This document shows, piece by piece, positions 50,026 through 61,106 of a DNA stretch of 64,000 nt (position 1 is the first letter of the stretch; each line of letters opens with the position of its first letter). A program made the translations under genes and the position numbers. The stretch covers positions 14,937,501-15,001,500 of the forward strand of contig NC_080569.1 of the NCBI RefSeq assembly GCF_030253575.1, given 5' to 3'. Below the pieces are notes generated by a model. It saw only the letters and a program-made list of their open reading frames with translations. It was not told the DNA's origin and made no database searches. The stretch is from Rhododendron vialii (taxonomy: Eukaryota; Streptophyta; Magnoliopsida; Ericales; Ericaceae).

Positions 50026-50190
50026 AATGATAGATTTTGCTCGGAAACGCAAGACTGAAGATGTTGAAGTTATTCCGATGGACTACGTGAACACAACCAT
50101 ATATGGAACGACTCGCGAAAGGGGACATCCGCTATTGATTTGTCATTGACATTGGAAACACCTTGAGAGCTTAGCCATGCTTGGCTTTTA
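50026..50190 (+). pseudogene. Relic of last exon of a CAD/mannitol dehydrogenase paralogue
   Basis: Clearly similar to the last exon and early 3' UTR of the intact gene downstream (52665-52830). Shared words include AGATGTTGAAGTTATTC, GGGGACATCCG, GATTTGTCATTGACAT and GGAAACACCTTGAGAGCTTA. Substitutions and small gaps break the reading frame, and no other exons are seen upstream. It shows that a second copy once stood in tandem before the present gene, in the same orientation, and decayed. Confidence 0.85.
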
Positions 50191-50903
50191 TTCGACAATG
50201 GCAATTTTGGCTTTCCTGTTTGCTTTTGAATCCTATGTGTTCTTATTTTAGTTTCATATGCTTGTTACGTTTCTTCTTCTTTTTGCATCGTTGGTGATCA
50301 TCTTAGTGTCCTATGCCATGTTCGTACGTTGGTTAATTCTCCCCTAGCTACCATGTCTTTTCTTTTTCAAATAAATAAGTCGATACGTCAATTTACACTT
50401 CTATCATGATTTCTTTGCCTAAGTGTGTTACATTAAGTAAATTAAATTCTGTTTGTGTGACATACTCTTCACCAAAATGCTATGGGTTCCGATCGACCCA
50501 TATGTACAGATTATCTAAAGACGGAGTGTGAGACTTACTAAAGAGTACCACACATATTATTTAAGCTGTTCAATAATTTTAAAATACTTTTTGAATAGCA
50601 TCGTAAAATATCAACTTGATTGAATACCTACAAGTGCTTCCTCCGACATTTCAAATTTTCACTCGTAAGGAATCTGAATTCCTAATGTAAACCTTGGTCA
50701 AACTGATAATTTTCCCTCCATCGCGTGACGATAAAACTAGGTAGCAAATTTTTTTGACTTTCCCAGATAAAATTTTTCTTGTTGACTTTTTCTTAATGCA
50801 AAAGAAAATTGAAAAGTTGATTCCTTGGAGGAGGAGGCAGTACGTAGCCCCTTTGGGCCAGCTCCGCCATGACGTAACCAACTCCCTCCTCATGCACAAC
50901 ATC

Positions 50904-50913
50904 CTATAAATAT
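50904..50913 (+). promoter_or_regulatory. TATA box of the CAD-like gene
   Basis: CCTATAAATATAACC lies about 105 bases before the ATG at 51012. It is followed by a CT microsatellite (50955-50988) and a CA tract in the leader. Confidence 0.6.
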
Positions 50914-50948
50914 AACCATAATCCCGCCAATGTTAATTTGTACAAGAG

Positions 50949-51005
<57 letters not shown>

Positions 51006-51011
51006 GTAAAG

Positions 51012-52811
51012 ATGGCCTTATCACAGGAGCAAGATGACCAAACCCAGAAAGCACTTGGATGGGCAGCAAGAGATTCCTCAGGGATACTTTCTCCTTTCCA
51101 TTTTACTAGAAGGTATCCGTTGTTTTCCTCCTCCTCCTCCTCCTTTTTTTTTTTTTTCCCGTTTTTTTATCTTACCATGCTCTCCGCTATTTTCACATAC
51201 TGAAAATTGATGCATCGATCACCATATATTTGGAAAGCAGTTATCTTATCCTTTTTGTCTTATCTCATTATATATAGGGCTATAGGTGACGATGACATTA
51301 CAATGAAGGTCCTTTACTGTGGGATTTGTCATTCTGATTTACACATGACTAAAAATGAGTTTGGATTTTCTGTCTACCCTCTCGTTCCCGGGTAATGTTT
51401 CCAATTTCCTTAATACATCAATTTCCGTTTAACGTAATTACACGGAATGATAATACTATTTGTGTTGTTAATGAATGATTAGTCATAATTTTCTTTCTAA
51501 CCATAGGCATGAGATTGTTGGTGTGGTGACTCAAGTAGGGTGCAAAGTACATAAATTCAAGGTGGGAGACAAAGCAGCCGTGGGGTGCTTCGTTGGCTCC
51601 TGCCGTACATGCAACAGCTGCCGGGATGACTTGGAAAACTATTGCCCTAAAGCCAATAGCACTTACACCTTTTTCGAAGGCCAACCAAAAAACTATGGTG
51701 GCTTTTCTGATATTTTTGTGGTTAACGAGCACTTTGCTGTCCGATTCCCTGACACTCTACCACCGGAAGGCGGTGCTCCTTTACTTTGTGCTGGAATTAC
51801 TGTCTATAGCCCTATGAAGTACTTTGGACTCAGTGAGGCAGGGATGCATTTGGGAGTGGTTGGGCTTGGTGGACTCGGGCACTTGGCAGTGAAGTTTGCC
51901 AAGGCATTTGGGATGAAGGTGACTGTGATCAGTACGTCTCCGAACAAGAAAGAGGAAGCAATTGAGCAGTTTGGTGCCGACTCTTTTCTAGTTAGCCATG
52001 ACACAGAACAAATGCAGGTGAGGCATTGTCATATCAGGATAATGATACTGGAATTTCTGTTTGACCGGAAAAAAAAATGATACTGACCTCGAAAAATTTC
52101 CAGAAAAAAATACTGACAAGGTGGTGTTGGCACCATTGATGCCAGCCCATTACCTTCTGGAAAAATTTGAGGAATTTTTTCTTGGTCTGCAGCATTAGCA
52201 GTCATATTATATTTTCACCTAGACTGTAATTTCGCAATAGATTCAAAGACTTTATATTGTTTACTTTGTGTAATGCAGGCTGCCACTAGCACGATGGATG
52301 GCATTATTGATACGGTCTCTGCACCGCATCCTCTGAACCCTTTGGTTGATCTTTTGAACTGTAATGGGAAGCTGATACTTTTAGGTGCACCAGATTTGCA
52401 GAAACCGGCAGAGCTGTCAATTTTCCCTTTGCTTGTTGGTAAGTTTGTAATCACATTCAATTTTGTTCCATTACTTCCTCTTAAATAAACCTTTCAACTT
52501 CCTTTCAAGTTTCAAGGGATTAATGACTTTGACTCTCAGAAATATCACTATTTCTTCTCCAGAGTATACAACTTAGTTGGAAGTAAGTCAATTATGGAAT
52601 TTGCATTGCAGGGAGGAAGCTTATTGCTGGAAGCGCTGCAGGAGGGTTGAAGGAGACGCAAGAAATGTTAGATTTTGCTGGGAAGCACAACATTACTGCA
52701 GATGTTGAAGTTATTCAGATGGACTATGTGAACACAGCCATGAAAAGACTCGCAAAAGGGGACATCCGTTATCGATTTGTCATTGACATAGGAAACACCT
52801 TGAGAGCTTAG
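51012..52811 (+). CDS. Cinnamyl alcohol dehydrogenase / mannitol dehydrogenase-like (zinc MDR)
   Basis: Five exons, 51012-51112, 51278-51391, 51507-52017, 52279-52438 and 52612-52811, join in frame to 361 residues, the usual length. Zinc-dependent NADP(H) alcohol dehydrogenases of this family interconvert aldehydes and alcohols such as cinnamyl alcohols or mannitol. The sequence is nearest the ELI3 / 'probable mannitol dehydrogenase' branch rather than the lignin CADs. Catalytic zinc ligands are C51 (CGICHSD), H73-E74 (GHE) and C166. Structural zinc ligands are C104, C107, C110 and C118. The Rossmann GLGGLG is at 191-196, and STS after it favours NADP. The start follows the TATA box and CT-rich leader and gives the common MALSQEQ..-type N terminus. 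A relic paralogue lies 0.8 kb upstream. The downstream AAE14 gene converges on it. Substrate cannot be told from sequence. Confidence 0.93.
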
Positions 52812-53367
52812 CCATACTTAGTTTTCTTTGACTTGAATGAAGATTTGCCTTACCTATATTGTCAGAGTGTGGCTTGTTTTGTTTTCATTTCTTTTCTTTG
52901 ATTGGTTGGTTTTTGTTCCTTTTCATTGTTGGTGATAATCATATATAGTGTGTTATTCGTTTTATTGTCTAATTTATTTCTGCCATGTATTTCTCATTGA
53001 ATAATCTTAACGTCTATTTTGTGTTCTTCATTTTGTTATGCTTTCCCTGCCTTTCAAGCCGTGGCCCTAGTGTGTCCATGTAATATTATTTGGGTGGCTA
53101 GTCAGTCTTTCCATCTGATCATTCTCAGTTTTTGCGCTTCAAATTGACAGGTTTCAGTTGCATGATTCTGTATGAAATTTTGTGCAGTAAATTGTATTTC
53201 TGTCGCATTACTCTTGATACAGTTGTAGACTACTAAGCAAGATGGAAATGATAATTTTAATTTACCCAAAAAATATGATAATTTTGTGTCTTTTTCAGGT
53301 TTTATCTTTTCTTCCAATTAATGCACAAATGAATGAGGAACATGAGGTGGGAAAAAAATGATGTTAC
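52812..53367. other. Shared 3' flank between CAD-like gene and AAE14
   Basis: A 556-base gap between converging stop codons. It must contain both 3' UTRs. I see AT-rich sequence with TTTATTG-type stretches near 52958 and no gene or repeat. Confidence 0.5.
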
Positions 53368-56300
53368 TTAAAGATTGCTTGGCAAGAATTGCATAAAAGA
53401 CATAACTTCTCTTCTGACTTCATCTCTTCTCAGCTTCCCAGTTGTTGTCATCGGAAACTGCTTCCTCCATACAATAAATATTTTCGGTATTTTAAACCTG
53501 AAAGGAGAAAAGGTGTAGAACGATATAAATCCAATACTCGAACTTGCATTGTCCTCAGATCGACAGAGAAATGAACGATGAAACGTGTGAGGCATGATTT
53601 AAGATTGAGAAGTACCTAGTTAAATGTTTTTCCCTACAGAGCTGCAGGAGGATGTCACCAGATAATATCCTGCTCTTGTTTTCTGTTAAGGGATCAAAAC
53701 ATGAATCAGACCATCTCCAATTGTCTCTCAATTGAACACAAGCAACAACCATCTCTGTCAAGCGAGTGTCCGGAAGTCCAACCACAACAATTCCAGAAAC
53801 TCCCGGATGTTGTGATAGGATAGCCTCCACCTGAGCAACCAAGAAAGTAGAAAAGTTTAGAACTAATAACACATGAACCGATTCCCGAAAAAATTTGGAC
53901 TTGACATTATACAAGTTAATTTCTTTTTTACAGGTTTGCGTCAAAAAGTAATGAAAAACATGTATATAAAGTGTTTGCAATTGGGTTTGGATATGTGTTG
54001 TGTAAGGAATTTGCGATGGCAACATGAAACATATGACAACCAAACAAGAACTTTGTTGTTTTCCATTTCCCCTGCCCCTCCTTTGCACAATTTGACATTT
54101 GTAGTCCTTGACACACAATTTTAGAAATAAAGGGGTAGCTTAGAAAATGTGCATCAATAACCACGTAAAATGGCGTGTAGGAGGATACAAGGGAAGTAGG
54201 AAAATGACCACCCTTGTTTCTACTCATCAACACAATGTAAGGCTTGCCAAATCATTGATCTGTCCTTTTTCTTCATAACCAAACGAGAAAATCTTAGATG
54301 AAAGCATGATTTACAGTTTGTTAATCATCTTTAGTAACAAGAGCACAGAGGACTATGATATTCCTGCACTTACCTCTTCAGGATAGACATTTTCCCCACC
54401 AGTTTTGATTCGACCCTTTGAACGCCCAACTAGCCACACATTGCCACAGTCATCCATGGTTCCTATGTCACCGGTGTCAAGCCAATCTTCATCACTGGTA
54501 TTGGACGCCTTTGTGGCAATTTGGCCCCAGTATCCAACCATTACATGGGGCCCCCTAGTTAATATCCTCCCAAAACGGGAAGAATCTTCTGAAATAATCT
54601 TTAGTTCTATGTGGGGTGCTGGTTTGCCAACACACACTGCCCCTGGTTGTTGAACCAAACTGTAGTTTAGGTCTCCAGTTATGTGAGACAAGTGACTCAA
54701 GGTGTCCTTTGTTGGATCGTAGAGGGTCAAGAAGGTCAGTGAAGAGCATGTCTCCGTCATTCCTTCAGAGTATTGGAAGTAAAGATTAGAAGAATGCAAA
54801 ATATGACATGTTAAGATGCTGTGGGAAGGAAACAAGGGGCACTTTAGAGCTTTCCTATAAAAGTAACCAAGTGTATCAACGTGTTTGTATTGGTGTAAAG
54901 TGGTTTTTCCATGCAATCAACAATGTGGATCCAAGTGCTTTGGTTACTGATAACCTCATGTCTAGCCAGCTCAATGATTCAAAGCCTTATCCAAACATGT
55001 GAATCACAGCTATGAATTTTAAGAATCAAAAAGAAGAGAAAAGGAAAGGAAAGAGACACGGGAGGATTTATCATAATGGAGAGCTTCCACATGGAGCCAC
55101 AAACCTAGTTTTAGCAAAACATGATAGTGACGATGATGTCAGATAAAACAGAGTTCCAGGGATTTGAAGTACACACTATTCTCAAATGAACACCTATTTG
55201 TGCGGTATGGACCAACGTTACCATTATTGTGATGTAAAGAAGCATTCTTCTATACAATATTTAAAGGTTCATGCGCAGAGGGAGACACAAACCATAAGCT
55301 GAAAGAAGCTTGGCTCTTGGGAAAAATTTGGTGGCATCCTTGACCAGCTCAACTGGGAGACCCCCGCCTCCATTTAAAATCTTCCTCACACTTTCTTTCC
55401 CTCTCCATGCCTCCTTAGTCCTGAAAATTTTCTAAGCCTGAATAGAAAAGAGTATCTAAAACACAACCTACTCACCATTGCATATGCGCCTGAAAACATG
55501 AATTGAAAAAGGTGGTGACAGCAAAACACAAATACAATGGTGGATTCCTTTACAGTTCACTGCGTTCAAAATTGCAATGAATTGTTAGTACTTCTTTTAA
55601 TGGAAACAAACAATATATGTTGTGTAAAAGTATATTCCAAGCAAGGCACAATCATTTAGTCAATTAGAACAATTTTTGCTAGGGTGACTATGACCCTAAT
55701 ATGTATGGTGATCCAAAAGACTGTCTTGGCTCCGGAATAATTTTTTTACGGGGAAAAATTTGAGAGAGAGAATGCTATTCTCGGAAATCATCAATCTTTT
55801 GCAGATTTTAATGCTTACCTGATTAAGGAAATAATGTCAGACATCATTGCAGGAACAGTGATAAAAGAAGTCACATGGAGGTGCTCTATGGCTGCAATTG
55901 CTGATTTAGCTTCAAATTTGGGTATCAAAATATGGCAACCTCCTGCCATTAATATGGCCATAGCTGAAGATATTCCACCTATGTGGCATAATGGAGCAGT
56001 ATGCAAATAAACCTGCAAGAAACCCACACAACGGATTACTCTTCATAGAGCTATGCACTACCAACGCCCTGGAAGTGATTTTTCATTTTAAGTGCATTCC
56101 CAATGTAGTTGTTCCAGGAAAAAAAGACATACATCGTCCTCACCATAACCAACTATGGCAATTTTCGCTAGGGATTGCACGACCAAAGATGAATGGCTTA
56201 TAGTAGCTCCCTTTGGCCTTCCTGTGGTTCCTGTCACAAAAACATAACCAAATTGAAATACTTATGGACCAGAAAGATACGTGAGTGAACTAAACTATCT

Positions 56301-58566
56301 TCAGTGGCAAAGTGAATGACAAACAATTAGGAATTTTGTCTCACAAAAACATATTCCCATTTATTATCTTGTTACAGATTTCCTGAATGGTAACTTCATG
56401 CTTGTCTTCTCTGAAAGTGATTTCTAGAAGGCACTAATAACTGTTGCAGTTTGCAGAACTTAGACGTGGCAATTCGAACAAAATGAAGGGGAAATATCCA
56501 AAGCATCGAAGCTGGAATACCATTTGAATGCTAATCAAATTCAACTATTCCTGTTTCTCAAGCTTCTAGCAAGCAGCACCTACTTTTAGCGCAACACAAA
56601 ACAGTTTCTGATCAGCAACCATCTGTAGAATACGAGTTTTGGTGACCAGGTTTATGGGCTATCATTACACTCATCTCAGATATGAATGTTGGTGCCTTCA
56701 TCTATTTATAATCAGCTTCTGTGAGCAACCTCTGCTGTTATTACTTGCAAGTCCTCCTAAACAACATTTGGACAGCAGCAACTGGCTTCAAAACTAATTA
56801 TGAATAAAACAAGGTAAAAGAAAAGCTTTCCATTTTTGAAACAGGTGCTTCATTTTCATCTTAACACGTGTGGCCTAAATGAAAACATGCAAAATGGTAG
56901 AAGTGTTCTGATACACTAGTTTGCAAAATCTCAAAATAGGGAGTGGGATTTCCACACAGTCCTTGATACATTCTTTCAACTATGTTCCATATCCTCTCAA
57001 AATCATTGCACTTACCATTAGAACCAACCATCCATTGGATCTTACAAAGTTCAAAACATGCCGAATTTATACCTGAGGTGAAGCATATTATAGCAGCACC
57101 GTCAGTCGCCGTGAAGTAGTTCAATGGTTGAGATCTTAAAGCAGGCTTTTTAAGTGTTTCAACATTCAATTCTGCAAGACAAAGAGGAAACAGCCATATC
57201 ATGACATTTAACCAAGGAACAAGAACGTAGTAATATCCTTTATGTTCGATGCTATATTAATAATATCCAGATGTCAAAGCATTCAGGTACCAAATTGTTT
57301 GCTGCTGCAATCTGAAGGGTAGTTCATGTAAACAAGCCATCTCAGATAAGGCATGCCATCTATCTGAAATTTTGAATACCAGTACGTAGAGCACTCGTCC
57401 GTTACCAGCATTACAGGCCTAACATCATCCATTGCACACCTTGCATCCTCCAAGCTCTGCAAAGTCGATAAATGTTATCATACAATGTCATGCACTTTTA
57501 TTTAACACAATACGCCATCTACATGTAAGAAAGTTGCAATTTGGATATGATGGAGTCGAACGGGGTTGTTTAAGAGAGGAAATTGAGACAATGAATTAAT
57601 TTGCAGAGTAGCTACTCGCTAGGTACTTTTGGCTGGATTTCTTTACTGGCTGTTTTCATGGCATGCAGGAACCAAGTTGGTCAGAATTGGAATTTGAGTA
57701 AAATTACCCCCACATCGACAAATTATATTAAGGCAAATTAATAAGCATGTCTAGGTAATAAAATCAGAAATGCCCAAAGAAAAAACACCCATACAGTAAA
57801 AAGGCCTGCGGATGTTTTGAAATGACAAACATACCCATCTGTAGTTGAGAGGAGCGGCTATACCTCCAACAAATGCAACAGCCAGCAACCACTCCAGGTA
57901 CAAATCACTGACCACAAAACCCAACCAACATAAGCACACTCCCAAAACCACTAATAACCCTAAATTCCGCACAATCACTTATATATATGAGTATATACAC
58001 AATTACGCATGATCCCATAGTTTCCTATATTGATCATCATTATTAGCAGGTCAATTACTAATCAAAATGCCCTCTTTTTTCCTCATTAAGTTCAAAATGC
58101 TTTCTAAAGTTTCCAGTGTCAGAGCGGGACATGTTTCATCCCCATTTCAGAAAAATTACAATCCGTGTTCAATGATAACTGACCCAAACAAAAGGATCCA
58201 AAAGAGGCTACACACGACAGACCTCAAATGCAGCTGTGTAAAGATGTTAAGGAATCTAATCTCCCATTTCTTGGGTTTGAAATAAAGGATTATGTTGGGA
58301 CATCTCCATCTTATAACGTTAACATATATGGGTGAAAGTTTCATCAATAGATGAGCAGAGAGGAACCTGTTGAGTGCACAGAGGGCGACAACGTCGCCCT
58401 TCTGGAGGCCCAGTTCGAGCAGCCCACCAGCAAGGCCCAAGACTCCCTCAACAAATTGCTCGCCGGTTTTCCGTCGGTCCCCGGCGATCGTGACCGGAGA
58501 ATTGAGACGGACGGTAGCGAGGCGGCTCAGGCACTGGCAAATGTGGGCGCCTGAGAAGTTGCTCAT
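53368..58566 (-). CDS. AAE14: 2-succinylbenzoate--CoA ligase (MenE-type acyl-activating enzyme)
   Basis: Ten exons on minus: 58367-58566, 57835-57907, 57291-57456, 57073-57171, 56133-56230, 55819-56012, 55293-55420, 54374-54762, 53616-53830 and 53368-53497. They have GT..AG borders, consistent phase and 563 residues (Arabidopsis AAE14 has about 560). The enzyme adenylates o-succinylbenzoate and joins it to CoA in phylloquinone (vitamin K1) synthesis. The AMP-binding loop TSGTTGRPKG is at 178-187, YGMTE at 319-323, DTGD at 415-418, the hinge GRSKGRIK at 432-439 and the catalytic Lys in TTTGK at 542. The family-typical N terminus HICQCLSRL fixes the start. The C-terminal SNL resembles the minor peroxisomal signal SSL of AAE14. 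All core motifs are intact, so it is probably functional. Confidence 0.95.
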
Positions 58567-58773
58567 ATCTGCGTATGGCTAACTGGAAAATCGTGTACTC
58601 TCTCTCTCTCTCTCTGATTTTGAAACAGAGGGAGGCTCCTCGAAAGGGAGGTCTCGATATCTTATCTTATCTTTATGGATAATAGAGATATTTTTTAGAC
58701 AGAAGCCGATTGGAAAGTCGTTAATTCCGTTACAGTACATGCGCCCCTGGATTATACAAACTCACAACCAAGG

Positions 58774-59032
58774 GCGGCTCTACTCTCTTGGTACTTGTTT
58801 GTAATTTTTAAATTTAAAAATAATAAGTTTATTGAAATAAAAAATATGTAATATCGATCTAATTTTATAAATTTCGATGAGATCTATCAAATTCTGTTAA
58901 AAAATTGAAAAATTATTTTTTAAACCCATTATTTTTTAGCTTGAAAATATGTCCTTATTTTTTAAGTACTTATTTTAAAATGCGGAATGGGGAGCCGGCT
59001 CTACTCTCCCCTTTTATATTCTCTCACAACCA
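58774..59032. mobile_element. Short insertion with 13-base target duplication
   Basis: CTCACAACCAAGG occurs exactly at 58761-58773 and 59033-59045. Between them lie 259 AT-rich bases. They carry GCGGCTCTACTCTC at the left and GCCGGCTCTACTCTCCCC near the right, as direct rather than inverted repeats. The class is unknown. The duplication length fits target-primed (non-LTR) insertion better than a DNA transposon. Confidence 0.55.
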
Positions 59033-59157
59033 AGGTGCCCAAACAGTGGCACCTCCAAGCCAAATCCTGACTCTGCCCGGGATTAATCATTAACAGTCTT
59101 GATTCATGAGTACTTTTTACATCTTTACACTCCACACATTTCAAATATCAATTTTAT

Positions 59158-59981
59158 TGTAATGCCCCAAAAATTCGGCTTGTTAAGAAATTGATTTATA
59201 ATTATAATAAGAAAAAAGCTAATTTCATTAAATATAATAGGTCTCAAACTTTTGCAACAATAACTGAAAGGATAACAAGTTTACTTCAAATTAAAAAGTC
59301 AACCATAACATAGTCTGCAAACACAACGACTTAAACATTTCATTTAGAAGAGTCATCTAAAAATAGAAACTACTGGTAACATCACAGCTCTCGCGGCTCA
59401 TTTCCATTTGCCTGCTCCGTCGCTTTGTAACCCATGGGTGGCTCTTTGTTCTCTTCAGTACCTGGTGTGAAATGTCAAGGACCACGAAAATAGTACCATG
59501 ATTATGATTTACATTCAGTAGGGCACCCAAAACTAATCTTTTAATTGCAAGGGCATGCTCATACAAGAGATAATAATAGTTGAAATATTAAAGTGCGAGA
59601 AACTTTTAAATCGATATATCTCATCATGATGGAACCATTCTGATACAACTCAACATGGTGGATTCAGATTCAAATTTCCAAGGGGTTCACAACCCTCAAA
59701 AGACTCAATGGATTCAATAATTTTCACCAATTAACATCTCATCGATCAAATCCAAATCCCCGCCCCGTTCAATATATCAAACTATCATGCGTTAGTTCTC
59801 ATCCACAAAAATCCTAATTGGCTTTCGTCCACAATGCCTAACTCCTAGGACCATGTCAAGGCTAGTAGCAACCTCTGGGGACATTGCGATTGACTCACGA
59901 CCCAAGTTGGATAGCAGTGTACCAAAACTCACAATTCACAATTAGATTCCTTGCCCTTATACATTTATTAGGGGTGTTACA
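59158..59981. mobile_element. Probable solo LTR, gypsy type
   Basis: It starts TGTAATGCCCC and ends GGGGTGTTACA, mirrored ends with TG..CA as in many plant gypsy LTRs. No retroelement protein lies inside. The flanking five bases do not match (TTTAT / AAAAC), so the left or right border may have been altered. A second insertion sits at its right edge. Confidence 0.5.
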
Positions 59982-59987
59982 AAAACG

Positions 59988-60614
59988 GACGGACCGAAAA
60001 AACCAACCGATCGATTCGGTTTTCGGTCAGGGTGACAGTGGGATTTTTCCGATTCAAGGTGGACCGGACTGAACTGAACCAATTTCGGTTCGGTCTCGAT
60101 TTTTTGGAATTGTTGACCGGCCGAACCAAACCGGAAATAACCGAATTGAACTGACTATATATTTTATATATATATTTATATAATTCGCATTATTCTTGAC
60201 CGTTAATTTATTTTGTGTTTAATCTCTACCGTTAATTTATTAGTTGGCTGTTTGCTTTGGAATTTAAAAAAAAAAAAAAACAAGTGGAAAAAACATTCAT
60301 AGTTGTAGGAAGAAAACAGGTTTGGCCGTTTGGGCCATTTGGCCCACTGTCACGTTGGGAGAGAATGGCATGGGTTTGGGCCATTTCGATGGTATGGATT
60401 TTATTTAAATGGTATGGGTTTAGGCGCATTGGCCCACTGTCATGTTTTACAAATGGGCCCAACTAAGGCGCATTTTGGGTGGACCGAAATCCTCGATTGG
60501 ACCGACCCCACCATGAACCGAACTGAACTCCAACACCGGTCGGGATCGGTCCAGAAAATATTTACCCCGAATTGAATCGGTCTTCGAAAATTCCATCCCG
60601 AACCAAACATCCGT
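59988..60614. mobile_element. Insertion with 9-base duplication, CGGTTCGGT-rich
   Basis: ACAAAAACG is repeated exactly at 59979-59987 and 60615-60623. The ends are rich in ACCGAACC/GGTTCGGT words on both strands, and the middle holds duplicated GGCCCACTGTCA(C/T)GTT segments (about 60341 and 60431). A 9-base duplication suggests a Mutator-like element, but the terminal inverted repeats are weak. Confidence 0.5.
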
Positions 60615-61106
60615 ACAAAAACGTGACTGGTTGTTTTACCCTGTGTAATCCGATTTTCACCAACTTATACACATTAGCGGGTCGAGTCACAATAAAACAA
60701 ACAGATTAATAATGTGACTATATTCCACATTCCATTAATTACATCTCTCATTGCTATCTATGGTTACACATACTATTCATGAAGAACAACATGACCAATG
60801 TAAAACTAAAATTTTGAAAACCCCTACCTCTCCTCCGATGATTTTAGCACAGTAACAAAAGTCATGAACTCTGGGGGATCGTTGAACAATTAAATCGCTG
60901 AGAAAAAAGATAAAGAATCTGTGAGAGAAGCAAAGATATAAACCGTAAGAGAGAGATACAAATTACTGTAATAGAGAGAGAGAGAGAGAGAGAGAGAGGA
61001 GGGAGAAAAAGGGTTTGTTTTCTATTTTTACTAGACTAGACTAGATGATCATCTACTAGCAAACACATAAAAGAAAACAATTATATAATTGCACAGTTAA
61101 ACAAAT

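Larger units (their letters stand above)
42172..50900. other. Repeat-dominated intergenic region GIP1 to CAD
   Basis: Contains a tRNA-like SINE-type sequence, an imperfect tandem repeat at 43.3-43.5 kb, a 2.28 kb solo LTR, GAGCTCAAGCTTGAGC-type repeats at 46.03-46.20 kb, a GA microsatellite (46622-46642), nested MITEs, one CACTA end and a CAD exon relic. No complete gene is supported. Confidence 0.5.
58567..61106. other. Intergenic region AAE14 to hydrolase
   Basis: Includes the AAE14 promoter side with a CT tract (58596-58613), an insertion with 13-base duplication, a likely solo LTR at 59158-59981, another insertion with a 9-base duplication and a GA microsatellite (60970-61000). No gene is supported. 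Confidence 0.5.

Noticed and set aside
60257-60575. Trp/Gly-rich open frames
   Set aside because: They come from the duplicated GGCCCACTGTCA block of the 59988-60614 insertion; no domain is seen.
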